Assembly (NCBI GenBank): GCA_021808195.1
Contig: JAKBCE010000061.1
Coordinates: 1 to 14,516 of the forward strand
Origin: Pseudomonadota bacterium
GTDB taxonomy: Bacteria > Pseudomonadota > Gammaproteobacteria > Steroidobacterales > Steroidobacteraceae
DNA: 14,516 nt
Reading direction: 5' to 3'
Both the position numbers and the translations under genes were made by a program. The notes below the pieces were generated by a model. The model saw only the letters and a list, made by a program, of their open reading frames with translations, was not told where the DNA came from and ran no database searches. This document shows positions 7,331 through 14,516 of the stretch, piece by piece; position 1 is the first letter of the stretch; each line of letters opens with the position of its first letter.

Positions 7331-7360
7331 CCAAGAGTGTGCCCGGGGCGGAAGCGGAAC

Positions 7361-7391
7361 ATCATGAATGACACCTCATGATTATCATGAG
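7361..7391. promoter_or_regulatory. Palindromic operator between pqqU and the two-component genes
   Basis: CTCATGATTATCATGAG at 7375-7391 is a perfect inverted repeat with 8-base arms around a single T. A third ATCATGA arm at 7361-7367 pairs with TCATGAT at 7376-7382 (spacer 8), so the heptamer occurs three times in 31 bases. The AT-rich core contrasts with the GC-rich surroundings and contains -10-like hexamers in both directions (TATCAT on plus, GATAAT on minus). The core matches the Fur-type 7-1-7 pattern TGATAAT-N-ATTATCA at 5 of 7 positions per arm, so a Fur-family protein or the neighbouring response regulator are both candidates. Confidence 0.65.
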
Positions 7392-7463
7392 TCTCGGTCG
7401 GCAGCGTTGCTGGTAGGATGCCAGCGGGAGGGGCAGCGCGCGGCGCGCCCCGGGGGCGGGTTG

Positions 7464-8819
7464 ATGAAGCTGCGTACACGTCTGCATCTGGTGGTGACCG
7501 GCCTGACGGCCGTGTTCGTCGTGCTGCTCGTGACCACGCAGATGCTCGCCACGCGTGCCCGGGTGCGCGAGGATATCGAGGGCTCGCACCAGGTGGCCTC
7601 ACAGCTGCTGAACCGCTTGGTGCACCTGTACTGGAATTTCGGCGGACCGCAGGTGGTGCTGAGTTTCCTTGAGCGGCTCGGTCACGTGCGCTCGAACGAC
7701 ATCATCCTGCATTATGCGCACGGCCCGATCATCTATCACTCCCCGCCCTCGACGTACAAAGCCGGCGAGTATGCGCCCCAGTGGTTCACGCACCTGCTCG
7801 CCCCGCGCATTCCGAGCTACCGGCTGCAGTTGCCGGGCAATCTGCAGCTCGACGTGCGCGCCGAAGTCTCGCGCGCCATTCTCGATGGTTGGGACGCGAT
7901 CACACGGCTGTTGGCCCTGACCGTGGTGCTGCTGATCCTCGCCAACGGGGTGGCGTTCTGGGTCATTGAGCGTGCGCTCGCGCCGTTTCCGGTGATTGCC
8001 CGCGGCCTCGAGCGGCTCGAGGGCGGTGAGCTGCACTATCGGCTGCCGGCGCTCGGCGGGTTGGAGGCCCAGGCAATCGGCTCGGCGTTCAATCGTATGG
8101 CGCAGGCCGTGGAAGACAACGTCGCAGCCGAGCGCAAGGCACGCGAGGCGGAAGCGCGTCTCGAGGAGCGCCGCGAACTCGCCCGGCTCGTCGAGCAGCG
8201 CCTGGAGGAGGAGCGGCGGCTGATTGCCCATGAGCTGCACGATGAGTTCGGTCAGTCCGTCACCGCCATCCGCAGCCTTGCGCAGGCGATAGCGGTGCGC
8301 TCGGACGAGCCGACGTTGCAGGAGGCCGCTCGGCTCATTTCCCAGGAAGCGGGCCGGCTCTACGATGCCATGCACGGTCTGATCCCACGGCTCTCGCCGC
8401 TCACGCTCGACACGCTGGGTCTGACGGTGACGCTGGAGAGCCTGGCACGCGACCTGCAGCAGCGCCACGGCTCGGTGCAGCTTGCCCTGCAGCATCGGCT
8501 GCGCGTCAATCTCGGACCGAGCGTCACGCTCGCCGCCTATCGCTTCGTGCAGGAGGGGCTGATCAATGCACTGCGCCACGCGCATGCGACGCACATCGAG
8601 GCACGAGTGCGCGCCGACCGGCGGCGGCTGTATCTGCGGGTGAGCGATGATGGCCGCGGGCTGCCGCAGTCCTGGAGCCGCCCCGGACACTTCGGCCTGC
8701 GCGGCCTGCGGGAGCGTGTCGAGCACCTCGGCGGGCGGATGCGCATCGCGCCCGGCCGGCGCGGCGGCGTCTCGCTCGCCGCGGTGATTCCCCTCGAGCC
8801 TCAGCCGGAGCAGGCGTGA
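7464..8819 (+). CDS. Membrane sensor histidine kinase, MoxY-like (HisKA_3 family)
   Basis: A 451-residue sensor kinase. The ATG at 7464 follows GGGGGCGGG; an upstream in-frame ATG at 7368 lies inside the operator palindrome region and would add a non-hydrophobic stretch, so it is rejected. Topology: membrane helix at about 8-28, periplasmic domain at about 30-145, second helix at about 148-167, HAMP-like segment at about 170-222, coiled coil at about 220-250, the HisKA_3 phospho-acceptor box IAHELHDEFGQ (H259 the expected phosphorylated His), and an ATPase domain with N-box N368 and G-box DDGRGL (395-400). The periplasmic part, with SPPSTYKAGEYAPQWFTHLLAP and a following LPG segment, resembles the LapD/MoxY N-terminal domain. 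MoxY belongs to a two-component system controlling methanol oxidation in Paracoccus. The stop codon overlaps the next start by 4 bases (GTGA). Confidence 0.88.
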   Translation: MKLRTRLHLVVTGLTAVFVVLLVTTQMLATRARVREDIEGSHQVASQLLNRLVHLYWNFGGPQVVLSFLERLGHVRSNDIILHYAHGPIIYHSPPSTYKAGEYAPQWFTHLLAPRIPSYRLQLPGNLQLDVRAEVSRAILDGWDAITRLLALTVVLLILANGVAFWVIERALAPFPVIARGLERLEGGELHYRLPALGGLEAQAIGSAFNRMAQAVEDNVAAERKAREAEARLEERRELARLVEQRLEEERRLIAHELHDEFGQSVTAIRSLAQAIAVRSDEPTLQEAARLISQEAGRLYDAMHGLIPRLSPLTLDTLGLTVTLESLARDLQQRHGSVQLALQHRLRVNLGPSVTLAAYRFVQEGLINALRHAHATHIEARVRADRRRLYLRVSDDGRGLPQSWSRPGHFGLRGLRERVEHLGGRMRIAPGRRGGVSLAAVIPLEPQPEQA

Positions 8820-9448
8820 TCCGCGTCCTGCTCGCCGATGATCATGCCGTGGTGCGCACCGGCTTCAGGCTGCTGTTGCAGTCGAGTCCCGGCGTCGAGG
8901 TGGTGGGTGAGGCCGACAGTGGCGAGGCGGCCTGTCTGCGCTACGGTGAGCTGACGCCGGATGTGACCGTGCTCGATATTGCCATGCCGGGCATGGGGGG
9001 TATCGAGGCGCTGCGGCGCATCCGTGCGCGTGATCCACAGGCGCGTGTGCTCGCGCTGTCGGCGCACGACGATCCGGTGCACGCGCGCCGGGCACTGCGC
9101 GAGGGGGCGAGCGGCTTTCTCTCCAAGCGCAGCGCCCCGGAGACGCTGCTCGAGGCGCTCACGCAGATCGCAGCCGGGCGGCACTACATCGACCCGGCCG
9201 TCGCACAGCAGCTCGCGCTGAGCGCGATCGAGGGGGCCGACTCGCCCACCGAGCGCTTATCTGAGCGGGAGTTCGAGGTGTTCATCCGGCTGGCGCGCGG
9301 GGCCACCGTGCAGCGCATTGCTGAGGATCTGCGGCTTGCCGGCTCTACGGTCGGCACGCATCTTTACAACATCAAGCAGAAGCTCTCCGTCGCCAATCAA
9401 TCCGAGCTGACCTTGCTCGCGATCCGTCACGGTCTGATCGAGCCGTAA
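8816..9448 (+). CDS. NarL/LuxR-family response regulator, partner of the MoxY-like kinase
   Basis: A 210-residue DNA-binding response regulator beginning with GTG in a 4-base overlap with the kinase gene, which implies translational coupling and a cognate pair. The receiver domain (1-120) has the acidic pair D8-D9, the phosphorylated D54 (VTVLDIAMPG), S82 and K104. The C-terminal LuxR-type helix-turn-helix (about 145-207) has LSEREFEVFIRLARGATVQ and a recognition region around STVGTHLYNIKQKL, in the usual place for this family. MoxX, ExaE/AgmR and PedR-type regulators of PQQ alcohol dehydrogenases have the same architecture, so control of the dehydrogenase, pqqU or the porin is plausible. A likely target is the palindromic operator at 7361-7391. 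Confidence 0.9.
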   Translation: MIRVLLADDHAVVRTGFRLLLQSSPGVEVVGEADSGEAACLRYGELTPDVTVLDIAMPGMGGIEALRRIRARDPQARVLALSAHDDPVHARRALREGASGFLSKRSAPETLLEALTQIAAGRHYIDPAVAQQLALSAIEGADSPTERLSEREFEVFIRLARGATVQRIAEDLRLAGSTVGTHLYNIKQKLSVANQSELTLLAIRHGLIEP

Positions 9449-9479
9449 GGTCGGTCTACACCGCCGCCACCGCGGCGCG

Positions 9480-9525
9480 CACAACAAAACGCGCCGGCGG
9501 TCCAAGTGTACGGACCGCCGGCGCG
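9480..9525 (-). terminator. Rho-independent terminator of the porin gene
   Basis: A perfect 14-bp stem (9490-9503 with 9512-9525, CGCGCCGGCGGTCC against its complement) encloses an 8-base loop. On the minus strand it is followed by TTTTGTTGT (9489-9481). It lies about 17 bases past the porin stop codon. The other side lacks a T-run, so it is oriented for the porin, although the hairpin could also slow transcription arriving from the response regulator gene. Confidence 0.88.
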
Positions 9526-9541
9526 AGCGCGCCGCGCGTGT

Positions 9542-10792
9542 TCAGAAGCTCAAAAACAGGCCGGCGTTGACGTTCCAGCTCGAATTCTTCTGACCGAAGT
9601 CGTTGGTCGATTGAATCCGGCTGAACTCTCCCACGAGCAACAACAGGGAAGTGAGGTGGTGGTAGATGCCCGCGGTCCACTTGTTATTCATTTCGACGAG
9701 CGTGCCGTTCGCACGGTCAAATGCCGTCGGATCAAGCTTGCTCTCGCCGTAGTTCAGACCGAACTTGGTCTTGCCCACGGTGTAGGTCATCTGCGCGAGG
9801 AACCCGTCGGACTTGCGCGGATGGCCGAGCGCATCGTTCGAGAGCACGAACAGCCCGGTGGTGCCGACGCCGCTCGCGCGGTAATACCAGCCCAGCACCT
9901 GGAACGGCCCGGCGGTGTATTTGCCGCCGATATCGAATGCCGCGCTGCTGTACTGCTTGTAGCTGGCGCCGACTACGCATGCACCGGCATTCAGCGCCGG
10001 ATCCGAGCAGGACAGGCGCTGGCGCTGATACAGGCCGCTCGCCGAGAGGTACAGCGAGCCGATGGTGTAGGTGGCCTTCGCCTGGAAGCCCGGGCTCGAG
10101 TGATTGACGGGGACCTGGCCCAGGGTGTTCAACGGGTCGAAGATGCCGACGGTGAGGTTGGCGCCACGCACGGTCGGGGTCGTGTAATTGATCTGTGAGA
10201 GCCAATCGGTATAGATGTAGCCGAGGCCGATCGAGCCGAGTGAGGTATTGGCCGGAGCGGCGTAGTTGCCGTTGCCGGCGCCGACGCCGAGCAGCGTCAT
10301 GTCGTTGAGAATCGCATCCGAGGCGAACAGCCCAATGTTGCGGCCGGCCATGATGGTGCCGAAGGTCTTGTTGCCGACGGTGAGGAATGCCTGGCGCACA
10401 TCGAGCCCGGCGGTGCCGAGGGCGGTGTGCCCGTAGTTGCCGCTGCCGATCTGCAGATTCGGGCTGCCGCCGTCATTGGTGCTGATGCCCGGGTACAGGC
10501 CGAACGTGAAGCCGATGTCGTAGCCGTTCTGCACCGTCGAGCCGCCGATCGTGAGCGCTGCCGGCAGCAGGCCGTTGCTGACCGAGGAAGAACTGTTGTT
10601 GGCGACGCAGGCGAGGCCGCCGGCGATCGTGCTCGGATGCTTCTCGCACTCCGAGTAGATGTAGTGCGCGTTGACGTTGCCGTTGAACGATAACTTCCAT
10701 TTTCCCGCCTTGACGCTGATGGCGTGAGCGGCCGGCGCGCAGAGCGCCGCGCCCATGACGGCGGCGAGGACTGTGGCTTTGCGAAATATCAT
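9542..10792 (-). CDS. Outer-membrane porin (Gram-negative general porin type)
   Basis: A 416-residue beta-barrel protein. Residues 1-24 are a signal peptide (ending APAAHA). The mature part begins with KWKLSFNGNVNAHY, alternates polar and hydrophobic residues throughout, and ends in GLFLSF with the terminal Phe recognised by the BAM complex. Cysteine pairs C49/C62 and a CSDPALNAGAC segment in a later loop could form disulfides outside the barrel. The length fits a 16-strand trimeric porin. The ATG at 10792 has a GGGGG stretch just upstream and lies about 31 bases after the predicted start of a sigma-54 promoter. It is expressed as a single gene with its own terminator. Because this promoter class is shared with the alcohol dehydrogenase operon, it may be a pathway-specific pore for alcohol or another small substrate; specificity cannot be read from the sequence. 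Confidence 0.85.
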   Translation of the reverse strand: MIFRKATVLAAVMGAALCAPAAHAISVKAGKWKLSFNGNVNAHYIYSECEKHPSTIAGGLACVANNSSSSVSNGLLPAALTIGGSTVQNGYDIGFTFGLYPGISTNDGGSPNLQIGSGNYGHTALGTAGLDVRQAFLTVGNKTFGTIMAGRNIGLFASDAILNDMTLLGVGAGNGNYAAPANTSLGSIGLGYIYTDWLSQINYTTPTVRGANLTVGIFDPLNTLGQVPVNHSSPGFQAKATYTIGSLYLSASGLYQRQRLSCSDPALNAGACVVGASYKQYSSAAFDIGGKYTAGPFQVLGWYYRASGVGTTGLFVLSNDALGHPRKSDGFLAQMTYTVGKTKFGLNYGESKLDPTAFDRANGTLVEMNNKWTAGIYHHLTSLLLLVGEFSRIQSTNDFGQKNSSWNVNAGLFLSF

Positions 10793-10833
10793 GAAAGGCC
10801 CCCGGAACGATCGTTATTGGTGAGCCTGGGGGT

Positions 10834-10849
10834 AGCAATTGCCGTGCCT
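10834..10849 (-). promoter_or_regulatory. Sigma-54 promoter of the porin gene
   Basis: On the minus strand the sequence is AGGCACGGCAATTGCT: GG (10848-10847), exactly 10 bases, then GC (10836-10835). It matches GGCACG-N4-TTGCW completely except for the leading T. The predicted transcription start is near 10823. The remaining 280 bases up to EBP2 (10850-11131) contain no gene that I can recognise, only the inverted repeats listed separately. Confidence 0.85.
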
Positions 10850-10925
10850 ACGCACGCCCTGCGTTGCGCGTGAGAGACAACGGCGTGGTTGCAGGTGGCG
10901 TCCGACGTTCATAACCGCGGCACGC

Positions 10926-10938
10926 GACACACAGTGTC
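10926..10938. promoter_or_regulatory. Putative activator site upstream of the porin promoter
   Basis: GACACACAGTGTC is a perfect inverted repeat (5-base arms, 3-base centre). Its centre is about 85 bp upstream of the porin -24 element, the usual distance for an enhancer-binding-protein site. It overlaps a looser dyad at 10935-10952 (TGTCAC...GGAACA). The arms differ from motif A, so a different regulator, such as the divergent EBP2, may bind here. Confidence 0.45.
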
Positions 10939-11064
10939 ACGCTTCCGGAACATCGGAGCCACCGAATTGAGGCATCCGAGCGCTTTGCGCCGATCTCGGG
11001 GCCTGTGACCGGCACACTAGCGCGGGATTCAGGGGGCCGCGCTTGCGCGCGGGTGCTTCGTTTG

Positions 11065-11077
11065 GTGACACTGTCAC
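11065..11077. promoter_or_regulatory. Inverted repeat upstream of EBP2
   Basis: GTGACACTGTCAC is a perfect inverted repeat with 6-base arms around one C. It is about 55 bp upstream of the EBP2 start codon. It shares the TGTCAC/GTGACA half-site with the sequence around 10935. It could be an autoregulatory operator for EBP2 or a distal site for the porin promoter. Confidence 0.4.
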
Positions 11078-11131
11078 GGCACGACATGACACAGCTGGCG
11101 CACTGCCGGCTTGGCGTAGGGGGGCGAACGT

Positions 11132-12211
<1,080 letters not shown>

Positions 12212-12227
12212 CGGGCGCGCGGCGCGG

Positions 12228-14168
12228 TCAGCGCCGGATCGGCAGCGTGATGCGCAGCCGGCGCAGGTTGCGGTACAAGGTATTGCGGCCGATGCCAAGG
12301 GACTGTGCGACGCGGCTGAGGTTACCCTGGTGCAATTCGATCTCATGCAGCAGCGCGCCGCGCTCGGCACGCTCGAGGGGATTGAGGCTCCTGGCCTCCT
12401 CGGCAAGCCCATCCTCGGCGTGCACTTCGCCCGCGCCGTACTCGGCCGGCAGACAGCCGGCATCGAGCTGATTACTCGAGCGCATCGCGATCATGCCGCG
12501 CAGCACGTTGCGCAGCTGGCGAATGTTGCCCGGCCAGCTGTACGCCTTCAGCGCATCGACCATGTCCTCGCTCATGCTCACCGCCGGCGTCGCGGCGCTC
12601 TCCTGCGCGAAGATGTGGCGGATCACCGCCGCCTTGTCCCGGCGCTCACGCAGCGCCGGCAGCGTCAGCACCAGCCCCTGCAACCGGTAGAACAGATCCT
12701 CGCGGAACTCCCCCCGCTGGACCTTCTCGTGCAGGTCGCGCCGGGTGGCGCTGACCAGCTGCACATCGATGCGCACCGGCTCCTTGCTCGCCGCGCACGG
12801 CAGCGCGCGCTCCTCGATCAGATGCAGCAGATGGGTCTGCAGCGCCGGGGGCAGCTCCCCGACGTCATCGAGAAACAGCGTGCCGCCATTGGCCTGGATG
12901 ACGCGCGCGTAGATCTGCTCGCTGAGACTCACGGGGGAGGGGGCTGTCCCGATGAGCTCGGCCGGGCTCGCCGGCTCGGCGAGTGAGCCGCAGTGCAGCG
13001 CGACGAAGGGCTTCTCGGCCCGTTCGCTCGAGGCGTGCAGCGCCCGTGCGAAGCATTCCTTGCCGGAGCCCGACTCCCCGGTGAGCAGGATCGGAATGTC
13101 GCGCATGAGGATACGGCGGGCGGCCTGGATGTTGCGCGCCATCACCGGATCGCCGAAATCGAGCGCCTCGAGCGCGCCGCGGCCCGTATCGGGCAGATCG
13201 GGCGCGAGGTCGCTCGTGCCGTTGGGTTTGCCGGCACGCTTGGACTGCGGCGCCTGGGCGATGGCGAACACCCGCCCGCCGTGGCGGGCGTCGTACAGGG
13301 TGAGGGGGTGGAAGGATTTGCGCTGGCTGCGTGCGAGCAGCGCACTGAGGGAGATGGTGAACAACCGCTCGAGGGGCGAGCCGAGCAGCTCGGCGGGGGA
13401 TTTCAGTCCCAGCTGGAACAGCGCATTGCGGTCGATGGCGGTGATCAACCCGGCGCCATCGAGCGCGATGATGCCCTCGCCCCAGGTGCCGAGCAGTTCC
13501 GGGCGGCTGTGAAAGCGCACCACGAAGGCGTCGCGGAACTGGTGCAGGAACAGGCGGTTCTCGATCATCTGTGCGGCCATGTTGACCAGCACCAGGGTGT
13601 GCTGCTGCGCCCGGTCGGACTCCCCGGAGGCATCGAGCACCGCAATGAGCTCCCCGCAGTGATCGAAGATGGGCGCGGCGCAGCAGGTGAGGCCGCTGTT
13701 GCGGGTGAAGAAATGCTGCTCGCGGTGCACGATGAGCGGGGTGCGCTCGACGAGGCAGGTGCCCATGCCGTTGGTGCCCCCGTGCTCCTCATCCCACATC
13801 GCCCCGAGCACCAGCCCGGTGCGAAAGGCGGCATTGCGGAAGCTGAAATCGCCGTAGTAATCGAGCAGCACGCCATCGCGGTCGGTGAGGATGATCGAAT
13901 ACCCGGAGCCGGCCAGCTGGTGATAGAGGTGCGCCAGCTCGGCATCGGCGAGCGCCAGCAGGTCGTGATTGCGCTCCTTGCGCTGCACCCGCTCCTGGCG
14001 CGGCAGCACGTACGGCTCACGCTCGGACTTCGGATCGAGATGGTATTCGTTCACACAGCGCAGCCACGAGCGACGGATGTACTCCGGTGTGCCGTTCTCG
14101 TCTTGCCGCAATGCTTTGCGCGGCCCCGCCAGCGGCTGACGGTGACGATTATCGATTGTGCGTAGCAT
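12228..14168 (-). CDS. EBP3: AcoR-type regulator lacking the GAFTGA sigma-54 contact loop
   Basis: A 646-residue protein from the ATG at 14168, which follows an AGGGGGGG ribosome site; the frame is open further upstream but reads as low-quality sequence. Domain order: N-terminal region (about 28-85), GAF sensor (about 88-205, with WDEEHGGTNGMGTCL and GLTCCAAPI), PAS-like part (about 220-300), AAA+ module (about 335-560) and a Fis-type HTH (about 612-636). Walker A GESGSGKE (364-371) and the arginine-bearing FREDLFYRLQGL are kept. The segment that normally reads ELFGYxxGAFTGA is replaced by ELIGTAPSPVSLSEQ (404-418), and Walker B is LFLDD (431-435) instead of LFLDE. Without GAFTGA it should not be able to remodel sigma-54 holoenzyme by itself. 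It may act as a repressor, a sigma-70 regulator, or a sensory partner of EBP2. The frame is intact and the HTH preserved, so it is not an obvious pseudogene. Confidence 0.9.
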   Translation of the reverse strand: MLRTIDNRHRQPLAGPRKALRQDENGTPEYIRRSWLRCVNEYHLDPKSEREPYVLPRQERVQRKERNHDLLALADAELAHLYHQLAGSGYSIILTDRDGVLLDYYGDFSFRNAAFRTGLVLGAMWDEEHGGTNGMGTCLVERTPLIVHREQHFFTRNSGLTCCAAPIFDHCGELIAVLDASGESDRAQQHTLVLVNMAAQMIENRLFLHQFRDAFVVRFHSRPELLGTWGEGIIALDGAGLITAIDRNALFQLGLKSPAELLGSPLERLFTISLSALLARSQRKSFHPLTLYDARHGGRVFAIAQAPQSKRAGKPNGTSDLAPDLPDTGRGALEALDFGDPVMARNIQAARRILMRDIPILLTGESGSGKECFARALHASSERAEKPFVALHCGSLAEPASPAELIGTAPSPVSLSEQIYARVIQANGGTLFLDDVGELPPALQTHLLHLIEERALPCAASKEPVRIDVQLVSATRRDLHEKVQRGEFREDLFYRLQGLVLTLPALRERRDKAAVIRHIFAQESAATPAVSMSEDMVDALKAYSWPGNIRQLRNVLRGMIAMRSSNQLDAGCLPAEYGAGEVHAEDGLAEEARSLNPLERAERGALLHEIELHQGNLSRVAQSLGIGRNTLYRNLRRLRITLPIRR

Positions 14169-14264
14169 TGCTACCCCCCCTGCGGCCGTCGAAATGGCAT
14201 TATGCGCCGCAGCGGGCGCGTGGCAACCGCGCAGAACCGGGTTCGGCACAGCGGCAGCGCAATG

Positions 14265-14281
14265 TGTTCCGAATCGGGACA
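14265..14281. promoter_or_regulatory. Putative regulator site, motif B, between EBP3 and the class III dehydrogenase
   Basis: TGTTCCGAATCGGGACA is a near-perfect dyad (TGTtCC, GAATC, GGgACA), extended by one base pair on each side (G...C). The same TGTNCC-N5-GGNACA pattern is at 162-178. It lies roughly midway between the divergent starts at 14168 and 14390, so it could serve either gene. I found no convincing sigma-54 promoter in this 221-base gap. Confidence 0.45.
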
Positions 14282-14389
14282 CTGCCGCCCTGCCGGCGCA
14301 CCGTGGATGCCTGCAATGGAAACGATCCAAGGCGGGCCGCGTAGACTGGGCCGGATGGGTATCGGGCCCCAAAAAGTGCGAGTGCAGAC

Positions 14390-14516
14390 ATGAAGACGAA
14401 AGCCGCCGTAGCGTTTGAAGCGGGTAAGCCATTGGAAGTGGTGACGGTGGACCTTGAGGGGCCGAAGGCCGGAGAGGTTCTGGTACAGATTGAGGCGAGC
14501 GGGGTGTGTCACACGG
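14390..14516 (+). CDS. frmA: Class III alcohol dehydrogenase / S-(hydroxymethyl)glutathione dehydrogenase, 5' part
   Basis: The first 42 codons of a zinc-dependent dehydrogenase, cut by the window edge. The start MKTKAAVAFEAGKPLEVV and the segment AGEVLVQIEASGVCHT closely follow E. coli FrmA (AAVAFxxGKPLEIV, KKGEVLIKVTHTGVCHTD). C40 corresponds to the catalytic zinc-binding cysteine. Class III enzymes oxidise the glutathione adduct of formaldehyde with NAD+, and some also act on long-chain primary alcohols or S-nitrosoglutathione. The start at 14390 has only a weak ribosome site (GCGAG). Its neighbours suggest a role in clearing the aldehyde made by the PQQ dehydrogenase, but this is inference and only the N-terminus is visible. 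Confidence 0.85.
   Translation, partial: MKTKAAVAFEAGKPLEVVTVDLEGPKAGEVLVQIEASGVCHT

Noticed and set aside
7332..7348. GGGCACACTCTTGG on minus upstream of pqqU as a sigma-54 promoter
   Set aside because: The -12 GC is missing and the spacing to TTG is one base short.
7368..7463. Upstream ATG extension of the histidine kinase
   Set aside because: The start would sit within the operator palindrome region, has no good ribosome site, and adds 32 residues before a normal signal-anchor helix.
11096..11112. GG-N10-GC pattern (TGGCGCACTGCCGGCT) before EBP2
   Set aside because: The -12 half reads CGGC rather than TTGC, and transcription would start only about 9 bases before the ATG, inside or after the ribosome site.
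14244..14261. GG-N10-GC pattern (CGGCAC...CAGC) upstream of the class III dehydrogenase
   Set aside because: The -12 element lacks TTGC and the putative site at 14265 would lie downstream of it; too weak to call a sigma-54 promoter.

Overview
The window is GC-rich DNA from a Gram-negative bacterium. Outer-membrane proteins, AcoR-type sigma-54 activators and a YncD-like receptor suggest a proteobacterium, probably gammaproteobacterial; the taxon is inference. The content is an accessory locus for periplasmic alcohol oxidation with pyrroloquinoline quinone (PQQ), together with an unusually large set of regulators.

Layout, left to right. Positions 1-782 are a regulatory region with two outward-facing, nearly identical sigma-54 promoters (73-88 on minus, 689-704 on plus), each with inverted-repeat activator sites upstream. 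The minus promoter serves a gene lying off the left edge. The plus promoter drives a PQQ-dependent alcohol dehydrogenase (783-2492) and a small c-type cytochrome (2509-3048). A complete AcoR-type sigma-54 activator follows (EBP1, 3140-5065). Its 3' end overlaps that of a convergent TonB-dependent receptor (5057-7234, minus), which closely resembles E. coli YncD/PqqU, the PQQ uptake receptor. Divergent from the receptor, across a palindromic operator, is a MoxY-like histidine kinase with a NarL-type response regulator (7464-9448). Next come a porin on the minus strand (9542-10792) with its own terminator and sigma-54 promoter, a sensor-less sigma-54 activator (EBP2, 11132-12211), and a convergent AcoR-type regulator that keeps its GAF sensor but has lost the GAFTGA sigma-54 contact loop (EBP3, 12228-14168, minus). 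The right edge holds the first 42 codons of a class III alcohol / glutathione-dependent formaldehyde dehydrogenase (14390 onward).

How the parts may work together (inference). The porin admits a small alcohol. The PQQ dehydrogenase, whose active site carries the Asp-Tyr-Asp signature linked to lanthanide-dependent enzymes, oxidises it in the periplasm and passes electrons to the cytochrome. PqqU brings PQQ across the outer membrane, and the class III dehydrogenase could handle formaldehyde if methanol is a substrate. Expression appears to depend on sigma-54 at three promoters, with a separate MoxYX-like two-component layer near the cofactor receptor. The most unusual feature is the EBP2/EBP3 pair: one has an activator core without a sensor, the other a sensor without the sigma-54 contact loop, which suggests a split regulator. 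No PQQ biosynthesis gene, transposase, tRNA, rRNA or CRISPR array was seen.
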